Assembly (NCBI RefSeq): GCF_003369915.1
Contig: NW_022881603.1
Coordinates: 33,477,522 to 33,541,521, forward strand
DNA: 64,000 nucleotides
Source: Drosophila miranda
Taxonomy: Eukaryota > Arthropoda > Insecta > Diptera > Drosophilidae
Direction of reading: 5' to 3'
Below, in pieces: positions 48,123 through 58,793 of the stretch. A program made the position numbers and the translations under genes. Each line of letters opens with the position of its first letter. The stretch's first letter is position 1. Under the pieces are notes generated by a model. That model did no database searches. It had not been told where the DNA came from and saw only the letters and a program-made list of their open reading frames with translations.

Positions 48123-48863
48123 CGTTGGACAGGAAAAGACGTAGAACACCATGTGCGGAGTTGGCCCTAGTAGTAGTTGTGGTTCCTTTCCCCCTTATTA
48201 TTGTTTTGCCGTATTAAGTGTTTTTGTGCTGAAGATCAGTGAGTTAGCGTTATAGCAAAGACTATACAATACCAAGATGTTGCATGAGCGACCAAAAAGC
48301 TGTTCTATGGCGGGTCCTAACATTAGGACCCAAAAGGCACGAGGGAGCGCGCGGGGTTTCAATTCCCTTTTCGCCTGTACTTCGTCTCTACCGCGACCCC
48401 GCTGCCCATCGGTTTCGTCTGTTCGGCAATGCCTTCACCAGCAACGAAATAATTCTGGACTCTAATTCGAGCCTCAGCACTGTCGAAGCGGTGGTCGCGG
48501 ATCGCCGATGTCTTTGCAAACTGAAAAAATGTTAAACTTTGAGTGCTTATATCTCCTAAACTAAAACTATCTTGAAAATTCGATTGGAAAATTCTCTATT
48601 AGATGCGTACATTAAATTTATCTAAAGCACTCATACAATTTTTTGACAATTTCGGCTGAGTCCCCACTGTGCCGCGCCAAAGACATCAGCGACCACGCTG
48701 CCCTACGGTTTCGGCACGCAGACACTGACATGCTTTCACACCGACTCGACGCTGACCGAGGCATTGAAGAAGCCGAATAGCATTTCGGAGGCGAAGGTAG
48801 CGTAAAAGAGAATTGAAGTACTAGCCCCCGCGCCCGTACCATGAAGCGTCAAACGGAAATTGA
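48123..48863 (+). other. Gypsy leader, copy 2, with unclassified DNA
   Basis: About 740 bp without a supported gene. 48671-48863 matches the leader at 36779-36960. 48123-48670 has no counterpart in copy 1, where the LOA junction replaces it. It holds a 33-bp stretch (about 48257-48289) that is the reverse complement of leader DNA at about 36982-37014, and a GC-rich segment (48290-48530) I cannot classify. Confidence 0.5.
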
Positions 48864-49963
48864 ACGAGGTGGAACGTTGTGAGTTGCTGCGGACACCGCA
48901 ACTCTACAGTTATACCCGATACTAAGTCAGTATGGCTCTCCTGCGGCAGACGCCGCTAATATTGAACCACACGACAAAGAGTGCGTGCGAGAGAGACAGA
49001 AAATCAGTCTGAGCGTGACGTCGGGCGCTGCGTAGCCACTGAAAATTGATTTCTTGCTGTTGGCTACAAAAATGATCCGATCTGATCCAGATTCAGCAAT
49101 CTGATAGATATGGTCATTATCTATGATTCTGCGTTTTTAGTTTTCTCGAATGTGCAATATTGTGGATGCAACAGATTTTCGTCTTTTGTGGGGGCGGAAG
49201 GGGTGGGGCGAAATTCTGATATATACGTTTTATAGTGAGATCTAACAGAAGTGCGGATACCAAATTTGGTTACTCTAGCTTTAATAGTCTCTGAGATTTG
49301 TGGATGCCCCAGATTTTTGTCCTTTGCGGGGCGGAAGGGGGTGTGGCGAAATTTGGACACGAAACGGTCAAGGTCCGATATCACAGGAGTGTGGATACCA
49401 AATTTGGTTGCTCTGGCTCTTATAGGTTCTGAGATCCTTGAACTCATATTTTGCAATTGACAAAACCGACCATGAAACCTGTGTGTTAGAGAGAGACAGA
49501 GCGAGAAAGAATGAAATTGTTTTCTTGATTCTGGCTATAATAATTATACGATCTGGTTCAGATTTTGCACTGGTCATCCTCACCGATTCTGCGTTTTTGG
49601 TTTTATCGTATCTTTAAAAATGTGGATGCCACAGATTTTCGTCCTTTGTGGGGGCGGAAGTGGGCGGGGCGAAGTTTTGAAATATTTTTGTAGCAGTGAC
49701 ATATCACAGAAGTCTGGATCCAAAACATGGTTGCTCTAGCTCTTATAGTCTTTGAGCACTAGGCGCTGAAGGGGACGGACGGACGGACGGACGGACGGAC
49801 AGACGGACAGACAGACATGGCTCAATCGACTCGGCTATTGATGCTGATCAAGAATATATATACTTTATGGGGTCGGAAACGATTCCTTCTGGACGTTACA
49901 CACATCCACTTTTACCACAAATCTAATATACCCCAATACTCATTTTGAGTATCGGGTATAAAA
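48864..49963. mobile_element. DINE-1/INE-1-like Helentron in gypsy leader
   Basis: A separate insertion, split from the other three by many substitutions. It sits in gypsy leader DNA: the flanks GGAAATTGAA and AAAGCATTTG are continuous at 36952-36970 in the other gypsy copy. It has a longer GGAC repeat near 49778. Confidence 0.82.
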
Positions 49964-50113
49964 AGCATTTGTTCCTCATGCAACATCTTGGTATTGTATA
50001 GTCTTTGGTTATAGGTAGTGTTTAGGCGATTGTTCTGAAAGAAGAATAGATAAGTGTAGTGAATAAAAAGATAAGTAGGATAGTTCGAGGTAGGGAAATA
50101 TAGGGCCAAGTTG

Positions 50114-51526
50114 ATGAGCGCGTACAACTTGCGGTCTAAACAGAAAATGACCCGCAGGACTCCTCCACCAGGTAACCTCCATGGACAGATGCAAGGCGGT
50201 GACACACAGGGCGCTGAGGGGCGTGGAGACGACAGCTGGAATTTTCCAGGCCAATCCAATGCACTGCCCTCCGAGATTCTCTCAGGAGTAAATGTCGCCA
50301 TAGCGCAAGCACAGGAGACGTGGAGAGGCAGCATGGCAGATACCCTGAGTAAGACGCTGCAGGAGGAGATCCGTCGCGGCTTTATGGAGCTGATGGGGGC
50401 CATAACAGAGGTGATGGCGCCTCTGCGCCAGAACGTGGAATTGATCCAAGACCTGAGATTGGAAAGAGACCGGAATGAAATCAAGGATAATAATGGCGAT
50501 CAGCAGCCTCTAGCTCACCTCAGGCAGAAGCCGAACACAGGGACCATTCCCAAAAGGTCCAAGGACGATGACGCATGGAATTCCCAGTCGCCTCCAAGGA
50601 AGCCGGCGAGGTTGAGCCAGAACTGGCGCCGAGGAATAGGCGAGGCGGACCTGGATCCAGGTGCTGGAAGGCAGAGACGGGAGACATCAGGAGACGGCGG
50701 AGGTCCAACAGATCTGCCACCATTTGAAAGGAGAGACGATTGGAGAGGAGCGAGATGGGGACGCGTCGAGAAATGGGAAATCCACTTCGACGGAGACCCA
50801 AATAAGATGACGGTGCAGGACTTCGTGTTCAGGGTCGAGTTCCTCCGTAGGCAGAACCGACGGTCGTGGGACGAGGTCCTTGACAACTTTCACCATCTCG
50901 TCAAAGGACAAGCGGCGGAGTGGTATTGGCAATTTGTCCGAGAACGGCCTCCGGAAGTATGGGAGGATTTGAAGGACGAGTTGGTGTCCCGGCTCCGAGC
51001 AGTGGGTGGCGAGTTCGAGCGGCTACGCACCTTGCATGAGCGACGACAACAATCTGGCGAATCTGTGGAAGAGTACTTTAGAGCGATGCGCAGGCTGGCA
51101 GCTAGACTCACCACACCTTTGGTTGAGTCCGAAATGGTCCGAGTCTTGAAGAAGGGACTCGATGACGAGATCGCCCGCTACGCTTACGCGATCCGAGTCC
51201 GAAACGTGGAGCAGCTGAGGGAAGAGTGCCTGGAAGTGGAGTACCACTTTCGCGGACGCGAGCAGAAGTCGACGTTCCGTCCTGCGCCGAAATTCCATTC
51301 AGCCGGGAAGCGAGTGGAGGAGCTAGAGCCGGAAACGGAGTTTCTGGATGAAGACGAAGCAAGGATAGTAGAAGAAACTCACCTGGCGAACAAACCCAGG
51401 CTGTGTTGCTGGAATTGCGGCCAGTTCGACCACGGGTTCCGAGACTGCGTGGCGAAGGAACGCAAAATATTTTGTTACCGCTGCGGAAAGCCAGAAATTT
51501 TTACTCCAACGTGTCCAAATTGCTCG
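50114..51526 (+). pseudogene. Gypsy gag, copy 2, intact N-terminus, cut at the frameshift site
   Basis: It starts with ATG at 50114 (MSAYNLRSKQKMTRR) and has the 31 bp missing from copy 1, so it shows the true gag start. It is open through the capsid-like region and the CCHC knuckle to NCSGN. It ends at about 51526, within a few bases of the GGGAAAA slip site, where Thoc5 exon E sequence begins; the frame runs on to a stop at 51602-51604. Pol is absent. Confidence 0.9.
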
Positions 51527-51532
51527 GGAAAC

Positions 51533-52199
51533 GACCATATCTCGTATTACACGGCGCTGGAACTCTTGGTTAAATCTAAGTCAGCAAATACGTGGTCTGA
51601 CTAACAAGGAGTGCACTAAAAGAAAATGTCTATCCTGCGGCCTTGTCTTGCAGCCTAGTGCAGTGGACGGCGATCACTCTCGAGGAATTCCTAGCCCAAA
51701 ATTCAGACGTACTAAACATTTCTCCGGATGATAAGGGCATAACATACAATTCGTATCGTGCTGTGATTGTTCGTGGCTCTGCCAAAATGGAGTGTTTCAT
51801 TCGAATACCGAGTAATTATCCATTGGAAATGCCACTCAGGATATTGAGTGTGCATTGGAACGGTCGCCGTACATCGCAGAATAATGCAGCTATCAAGGTT
51901 AGTTTGTTCAGACTTCCATGCGTTATATATAAGCTTATTTTGATACCATTTTGTAGATGATGGAGTACTGGACCAACTCATTGCAACCCCAACAGCTGGA
52001 AGCAAATTATCGTATTCTGTACGCTCAGCTTTTCCGAACTATTTATAGTTTTGACATCTTTCTGGAGACAGAAGGCTCAATGCAGACGACTATAGAATAC
52101 ACCAAGGAAAAGCCTTATATAAGTGCATTTGCAAAACAATGCCTATTGCGTCCATATAAATACATAAAAAAAGGGTTCCGTACACGCATTCAAACAATA
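51533..52199 (+). pseudogene. thoc5: Thoc5 3' fragment fused behind gypsy gag (unit 8)
   Basis: The fragment begins in exon E right after the gypsy gag fragment (junction about 51525-51535, sharing CGGGA), then has a deletion of about 12 bp near 51610. The exon E remainder, last intron (GT at 51898) and last exon (from 51957) follow. One extra A in the A-run near 52168 shifts the frame over the final residues (KKGFRTR instead of KKGSVHA). The gag frame does not continue into the Thoc5 frame. Confidence 0.88.
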
Positions 52200-52342
52200 A
52201 GGACCTAAAAACAAATATAAGAATATGGTTTTGTAAAAAAAATCAATAGCAGTTACTAAACATCTTCACAGTTGCTGTTTATTATGTAATGCATAATTGC
52301 AATAATGCAATAAATAAGTAACATTTAAATCTAGCTACAGTT

Positions 52343-53182
52343 TTATTGACAGCTTAGTTTCTGAGATGCTGTCGCTGCCAGGGACTCGGTTGGCAGGGTG
52401 ATTGCAGAGGCATTTTCAACAGACTCTCGACTATCAACAACGTGTTTTTCTATTAGACCGCTTTCTCCCAAGTAGCATATGGAAAATCCATCGTACCATG
52501 CCTCCTGATCCTTCAGTACTTCCTTCAATTGCCACACCTTGTATTTCCAGAACTGGAACATCACCTTCAGGCCGGATATGCCCCTCACGCGCCACCTTAT
52601 GCGCACGGTGTAATCGTCGGGATGCTTTGTAATTTTAAGAACCTCAAACTTAACGTAGGCGTACTTTAGGTGACCCACAGTTCGAAGAATGGCAATTTGC
52701 TTAACAAAGTGGTATAGACCGACTGTGTGCTTGCCGGTAATATTGTTCTGAAATATAAGGTTTGGGCTGTATATGGAATAGTTCAGCGGTTCAATAAAGA
52801 GTTTGGGAAGCGTGGTTCGCAGAACTTCTTAGGCTCGCTCCAGATCTTCAGGCTTTCGAACATTTTCCTTCTCTTTGGCGGATGTTTGTACATTACTGTT
52901 TTCGTGAAAACTTCGTTTCGGTTGCATTACGCTACTACCTTCACATTTTAGCCAATTGTAGTTATATGATCCTGTGCAAGGAGAGTATAATCGCATTGTG
53001 GAAGCCCACGCCTGTTCTTTGGAGCCCCACAAGCTTATCAAATTGCTCTTTCTCATTGATAAAATTCCAAAATTTCGCATCATTTTGACAAGGACCATTG
53101 ACGAATTTACCGGACTCTGGTAACTGTATTTCCCGTAATATGTTAAATGTTTGTTCCTTTTAAGCGTCACTCTGCCGTTCAA
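52343..53182 (-). pseudogene. C6orf136/DUF2358-family gene copy (unit 8)
   Basis: An in-frame 15-bp deletion removes five residues of the VVDKVMPDE motif (reads VVDSRES). The 20-bp insertion is present near 53010, and the shared TAA lies near 52829. The unit has no DINE-1, so the 20-bp insertion is not strictly linked to DINE-1. Confidence 0.8.
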
Positions 53183-53299
53183 ATATCACGTTCAAATTCT
53201 TCATCTGGTTTTACTCAGCGTTTAAATTGTGGGGTTTTTAATCTTTTTTAGACGTGCTCGTGTTGTAACCAAGTTTATTTGGAATCGAAAAATCATATG

Positions 53300-53671
53300 T
53301 GTTCGGAGCAGAACCCAGCCGATTAGCTGCTTGCCAAATAGCACCTAATTCTTGGCCCTCAGCCGCTTATTTTGTTTGTTACTTATGTCTATGTTACTCA
53401 TTTGTTTGTTAAAGCTTTGCGCTTGCTTGCCCTGCTAAACGCTCTCTGCCAGCTCGCTCTTCGCTATCTCCGCTTTGCGTCTGCCTACCGACGTCGGCCG
53501 AGCGAAGCTGCGCTTAGCGATCGGAGCGGCAATGCAAAGGGCAGGCAAGCCACACTTGCAATTTGGATGTCACGCATTAAAGAACATATCGTAATTTTAT
53601 TTCTGCGCCGAGTTTTATTTAATTCGAAATAATTAGTCGGCCGATTGGGGATAAAAAACATTATCTCCACA
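53300..53671 (+). repeat. 5' LTR of the BEL/Pao element
   Basis: 372 bp. Differs from the 3' LTR near 53393 (T/C) and 53580 (A/T), implying recent insertion. A candidate primer site, TGGTGACCCCGACGTG, starts at about 53678. Confidence 0.92.
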
Positions 53672-54045
53672 TAACATTTGGTGACCCCGACGTGATCTCT
53701 GAGTTGCAGTGTCAACTAATAATCATTCGCGATCGACATTCGTTAGCCCTAGCAAATTTTCGGCGGTTAAGCACAATTCGGTGCTAAAACACACTTACAT
53801 ACACCTACATACACGCATTGCTGGCTATTAATTTCTCTGTCGCGACAATTCGGTCAGTGCAGTGCGGTAGGCAGTGCAGCGAACTCACTAATACACACAA
53901 GCGGAGTACAAAGCGGAATCGGACAGCTCGCACAGCCGCACAGCTAAAGGCATTAGCTGTAATCCCTTTGCTTTCGGTTCCCACGTTTATACGTATACAG
54001 GGTGTCTTTTTCGGTTGTGCTGAGTTACTCTTTTAAAACCTCAAC

Positions 54046-55361
54046 ATGGCAGCACCTGAGCCTACCAATGTCGCGAACGCAGCAATGCCGAGTGATGTAG
54101 ATTTCTACAAGCACAAGGCCGAGTCCATCGCGCGCCAACTAAAGGCCATGGATCGCTTTCTCACCAAGGAAGAGCTTGCCGAGTTAGATGAGGCAGAACT
54201 TCAAGCTCGCTTAGAGCAAATCGAGCGAATGAATGCGGATTTCGATGCCGCTCAAACGAGCCTTGAAAGGCTGGATTTCCTGCAGTTAGCCCATGATGCC
54301 CGGCTGGACTTTTCGAATGTTTATGTCAAGGTTAGGTTCAGGCTGTCGCGGGAGTTCATGGCTGCTCGCACGGTAAATGTTGCCAATTCAACGGCTCGGC
54401 ATACTCTCGAGGGGAATTCGTCGTTGTTCGCCTATAATAGTATAGGCCGTTCTCGAATGCCCGAGTTGCAGCTTCCGCGATTCGGTGGGAACTACATGGA
54501 TTGGCCAGAATTCCACTCGATGTTCTCGACAATGGTGCACAAAGACCATCGTATACCAATCATCGAAAAATTCCAATATCTTCGTGGATGTCTAGATGGT
54601 GCTGCGCTGGATACGATTCGTTCCTTGGAACTTTCTGAGGAGAATTACGACAAGGCGTTGAATTTACTAATGTTGCGATTCGATAATAAACTGTTACATT
54701 TTCAGGCACACGTAAGGCTATTTTCGGGCTGCAAGGGGTGGAGAAGGGCTCGGCTATCGGCTTGCGCGCGCTCAGCGACAAAATCAATTCGCACTTGCGT
54801 GCACTTCAGACCTTGGCGACCCCGCAGGAGATTTCCGATGGGTTGCTGATCTTCATCATAGGCACGAAATTGGACCACAAGACCAAGGAGAATGGGTGGT
54901 CAAGCATGGCCTCATTTTTGGAAGCGAGATGTCGGATGCTGGAGAATTTGGGATCAGCCATGGCAACAAGTCCTAGTCAACAGGTGGGAGAAGACAAACC
55001 TGTCACCCTTATCACCTCCAGTAACGACCATCCTAACCCCATATGTAACCATTGCAATTCCTCCGAGCATTACATATCTAGATGTCAGGCATTCCTGAAT
55101 CTCTCTGCGTTTGAACGATACAAAGAAGCAAAGAAGAGCCGCTTGTGTTTGAACTGCCTCAACAAAGGCCATGAATTGCAGAGGTGCAGGTCAGGACTTT
55201 GCAGGCATTGCCAGGCCAAACATCACACGCTACTCCACATTCCATCGGGAACTGGTGCTTCATTTTCCTCTTCACCGGCCGAGGAATCGATCCAGCAAGA
55301 GGCCGCGACTGTGCTTCTAGCAAGCGGGTGTTCCCCCCTCGATCCAGAAATCTCAGCCTAG
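54046..55361 (+). pseudogene. BEL/Pao Gag (DUF1759 region and zinc knuckles), one frameshift
   Basis: ATG 54046. A helical N-terminus is followed by the Pao-type gag core (LQLPRFGGNYMDWPEFHSMF, KFQYLRGCLDGAALDTI). A single-base loss near 54715 moves the frame (the track resumes as GSAIGLRALSDKINSHLRAL). Then come knuckles CNHCNSSEHYISRC, CLNCLNKGHELQRC and CRHCQAKHHTLLH. The stop TAG is at 55359-55361. Confidence 0.85.
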
Positions 55362-55368
55362 CCAGAAC

Positions 55369-56379
55369 GTGTTGCTACCTACTGCCCTCGTTCATGTAAC
55401 AGATCGTTATGGAGCACTTATCCCATGTCGTGCCATTTTGGATTCTGCATCACAGGCAAACTTTGTAACATCTAGACTTGCTGATCAGTTGCAGTTGGAT
55501 CATCGCTCGTCTTATGTTCACATCTCTGGAATCGGAGATTCCATTCTACCTTCGAGCAAGTCTGTACATATAGTTGTACAATCCCAGGACGCAAGCTATC
55601 GAGCTTCCTTCGCTGCAATTGTCACCAACTCAATTACGGAAATGCAGCCTAACTTCGGCGTAGACGCAAAGGATTGGCCAATGCCGAATAATCTAAAACT
55701 AGCTGATCCTAATTTCTCCAAGCCCCAACGTATCGATCTGTTGATAGGTTCTGGTTTGTTCTTCGATTTAATGTGCGTCGGACAGATTCGACTATCAGCC
55801 CAATTGCCAACATTGCAGGAGACAAAACTTGGTTGGATAGTATCAGGAAGCATTGATAGCTCGGAGAATAAGCGTGCAGCTTTAGCCGCTTTTGAAAATT
55901 CCTCGTGCATCTCTATTGACGATTTTCGACCCACAACGCTGGAGTACCAAAACTTAGAGCAGCAATGCAGGAAGCAGCTGCTCGAGTGCCAGGTGCACGT
56001 GGAAAAACTGCGATCGGAGAATCAGGAACTGCAGCGCGAACTTTTCCATATATTAAAAACCTACATATACACGCCAATTCAACTTTCAACAGTTTCTACA
56101 TTGCCAAATTTCCTGCCATTCTATGCAATTACAGAGGTTCCCGATGATCAAGACGTAATCACGACAAGCCGCCTTCGTAAAGAAGCGCCGATTGCTGCGT
56201 TCGACGATCATCCCAGCGTAGCCGCCAGCTGCGCCCAAGCAAGCATCTTCAAGAGGGCCGTTGGAAAAATAGCGGTTCTGCCCCTTCAGGATGGATCTGT
56301 TGAAAGCTTTGCCTTCCAACGGAGGGTGAATGTTCGGAGCAGAACCCAGCCGATTAGCTGCTTGCCAAATAGCACCTAA
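55369..56379 (+). CDS. Chimeric BEL frame: protease, unknown coiled coil, pol C-terminus
   Basis: One 336-codon frame, offset from gag. Residues 1-180 are the Pao retropepsin-like domain (LLPTALVHV, CRAILDSASQANFV, IDLLIGSGLFF, KLGWIVSGSI). Residues about 187-225 form a leucine-rich coiled coil (LEYQNLEQQCRKQLLECQ, LRSENQELQREL) that I do not recognise from BEL elements. Residues 226-300 are of unknown origin, with a possible intron acceptor (TTACAG at about 56130). Residues about 303-316 (FKRAVGKIAVLPL) are the normal BEL pol C-terminus. The stop lies in the 3' LTR. The middle could be a captured host exon; this is inference. Confidence 0.65.
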   Translation: MLLPTALVHVTDRYGALIPCRAILDSASQANFVTSRLADQLQLDHRSSYVHISGIGDSILPSSKSVHIVVQSQDASYRASFAAIVTNSITEMQPNFGVDAKDWPMPNNLKLADPNFSKPQRIDLLIGSGLFFDLMCVGQIRLSAQLPTLQETKLGWIVSGSIDSSENKRAALAAFENSSCISIDDFRPTTLEYQNLEQQCRKQLLECQVHVEKLRSENQELQRELFHILKTYIYTPIQLSTVSTLPNFLPFYAITEVPDDQDVITTSRLRKEAPIAAFDDHPSVAASCAQASIFKRAVGKIAVLPLQDGSVESFAFQRRVNVRSRTQPISCLPNST

Positions 56380-56702
56380 TTCTTGGCCCTCAGCCGCTTA
56401 TTTTGTTTGTTACTTATGTCTATGTCACTCATTTGTTTGTTAAAGCTTTGCGCTTGCTTGCCCTGCTAAACGCTCTCTGCCAGCTCGCTCTTCGCTATCT
56501 CCGCTTTGCGTCTGCCTACCGACGTCGGCCGAGCGAAGCTGCGCTTAGCGATCGGAGCGGCAATGCAAAGGGCAGGCAAGCCACACTTGCAATTTGGATG
56601 TCACGCATTTAAGAACATATCGTAATTTTATTTCTGCGCCGAGTTTTATTTAATTCGAAATAATTAGTCGGCCGATTGGGGATAAAAAACATTATCTCCA
56701 CA
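56331..56702 (+). repeat. 3' LTR of the BEL/Pao element
   Basis: 372 bp, preceded by a short purine tract (GGAGGGTGAA, 56321-56330) that may prime plus-strand synthesis. Confidence 0.9.
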
Positions 56703-57600
56703 ATATGGTGGTCATATGTATATCGATATAAATATTTCGTACAATAAAAGTGTGAGGTGATGTGATAGTTTTTTTGGGATATCTCAACGGAATTTTCTGA
56801 ACTCGGAGACAGTTTACACTATTTTTTTGTAGTTTCAGTGATCCAACGTCGTTAGAATCATAGTTGGATAATGGAAATAAGTATCCATATTTTTATGTGA
56901 TATTTCCCGTATGCGACTATACTTCAAGACTACTCTAGTCTAAATTATTGTCGCACCAGTCGAAAAGCTGTTGAACTATTTGTGCCAAAACGTGCCACCC
57001 AGTTGTGGTAGAGTAATACCTAACAAAAATAGATCCAAAGAAAATTCATGTCGACCAGAAATACCTAGATTTTTCAAATCACAACTTTCCCCCTCGTTTT
57101 TTTTTGGTTTTAAATCATCTCAAGGATGATCGGAATTTTGATCGTAGCACTGTAGCCACATTGATCAGATACTGGTGATGTAGTTTGGCGAGTTTGACAG
57201 GTCGGTATATAAAAAAAAGAGGAAAATTACTTAACTGTTTTAGAAAATAAACTGAAATTACTTTATAACATGATGAAGAAAAAAGGGGTCAAAAGTTTAA
57301 GTCAGCAGTTTTGATGAAGATTGCCAGCTCTCTGAGATGTAGCGGCTCTTTTTTGATTAATAATTGATGTAAATTGTTATAATATTTAAAGATTTTGAAT
57401 TTCCTTCTGAGCCCGGCCAATCTTTGGCAACCGAAGATCAGGTGTTCGGCATATTCAGTTACATTGCACGTTTCGCAGATATTTGAGTCAATTGCTTTGA
57501 TTCTGTGTAGGAAGACTTTGTCGTATGTGTGTCCCGTCATAAGTCTGTTAATGGTCTTGATGCTTTTAGCATTCCATTTAAAAGAAAAATGCCAGGGTTT
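56703..57600. repeat. Array unit remainder after the BEL element
   Basis: Spacer and minus-strand LINE sequence continue directly from the point interrupted at 53299. The unit is cut again at 57600 at exactly the LINE base where unit 7 is cut at 30926, again by TGTTACGAACC. The two cut units are thus duplicates that already carried the insertion. Confidence 0.92.
57097..57600 (-). mobile_element. I-like LINE 3' fragment cut by gypsy DNA (unit 8)
   Basis: Same tail and same interruption point as 30926. The minus-strand frame here shows the LINE C-terminus with a possible zinc-binding pattern (CETCNVTEYAEHLIFGC) downstream of RNase H, a feature of I-type elements. Confidence 0.8.
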
Positions 57601-57795
57601 GTTACGAACCTTTGTTTTCTTCGGGGCAAGGCCGGCTAGCCAGTCATCCCAGGGCTGGGTACTTCCCAAGCCCTCAGGTCGCACAATATACCAACTAATT
57701 GGACATCTCGAACAAATTGAATAACGCCTACGAGCTGGAGGATCTGTCGGGGAGGCCGGTGGGGATTTTTCACGCCAAAGACCTAAAATTGTAGC
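57601..57795 (+). pseudogene. Gypsy remnant: inverted LTR piece and last pol codons
   Basis: 57601-57720 repeats the inverted piece of 30927-31044. It is joined at a different point to the pol C-terminus (NNAYELEDLSGRPVGIFHAK), leaving only 25 codons before the stop. Confidence 0.85.
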
Positions 57796-58784
57796 GAAAA
57801 CTTCAGACTGAGTCAGAAACAAGGGAAACGCACTCACGTAGGGAATATCCGATCAGTGGGTGTAAGCCTACGTTGGGCGCTGCAAGATCCTAGGCACCGT
57901 AATGTCCGGGAAGGCCAGCAGTTTTAGGGAAACGTGTAACTCTTCGCTGTTTGCGAATAATACTCCGCGGCCATGGTCGCTCGAATTTTCGCTAGGTGTT
58001 GCATGCGAAGATATCGATAGGTGATATCCCATAGAAGCGGTGAGGAGGAAAGAAGTTCGAACATAGTGGCAAGGCCAAAATTTAAGGGAAAAGGGTTAGC
58101 AAGAGTGGCGCCACCTGGTCCTGGAGAGTGAGAGTTCCGCGCGCTCTCCGGAGCCGTTATGAGAGAAGATATCCGATCTCATCCCATAACGGAGTCCCGA
58201 AGCCAACTCACCCATACCCCAAAGAAAAGAGAGCCGCCAGCAGCCCGAATCAGGCCATGCCCTTGAACCTAGTTCAAGGGCGATAGAAGAGAGCGCGATG
58301 GGGATCAGCGGCCCGGGAGCATTAAACAGAGCAGCTAAGCCAAGAGGGGGTTCAGAGAAAGAAATTCCCGCAACGGAGGAGCATGCGCGCCGGACATAGT
58401 GATCTAGTGATTTTTTTCTTTCTGAAAGAAAAAGTGAGTGGGATGAGGATGGAGTAGTGGCCATCACCCTGAAAAAAAAAGATAAATAAATCTGTGATTC
58501 CAGGGGATCCAGATCAGTGAGAGACCAGGAACCAGGACTAGCGGGACGGGAAAGAGACCCAAGAAGCATAAGAGGAATAGGTCACAGCTCCGCCATCCTG
58601 GCTTGGTTTTGCTGGGCTCGAAGACACAATCCTGGCCACGTAGAGCGGGTCCCTCGCCCATTTATAGAGAAAAAAAAATCATCAATTAACTTATTTACTC
58701 CCATTATTTATTTTTGTTAGACGTCTCCATTTATATGTATATGTTAATACCCTAATTTAAGTCCATCCATATTATATCTATATG
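57796..58784 (+). mobile_element. Gypsy 3' non-coding/LTR region, copy 3 (truncated)
   Basis: Follows copies 1 and 2 for about 990 bp and includes the 80-bp stretch lost from copy 1. It ends near 58784 in TATCTATATG, where unrelated sequence starts. No gene. Confidence 0.8.
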
Positions 58785-58793
58785 TGTTTGTAG

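Larger units (their letters stand above)
51533..53299. repeat. Array resumes: Thoc5 3' part, DUF2358, spacer
   Basis: After the gypsy gag fragment the sequence re-enters the unit within Thoc5 exon E and continues through DUF2358 and the spacer until a BEL/Pao LTR begins at 53300. The same unit resumes at 56703. Confidence 0.93.
53300..56702 (+). mobile_element. BEL/Pao-type LTR element, internally rearranged
   Basis: Both LTRs are present (53300-53671 and 56331-56702, 372 bp each, TGTTCGG to CCACA, about two differences), flanked by the 5-bp duplication ATATG (53295-53299, 56703-56707). It is inserted in the spacer of an array unit. At 3.4 kb it is about half the normal size: gag and protease remain, but RT, RNase H and nearly all of integrase are replaced by about 0.3 kb of other coding DNA. 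Confidence 0.92.
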
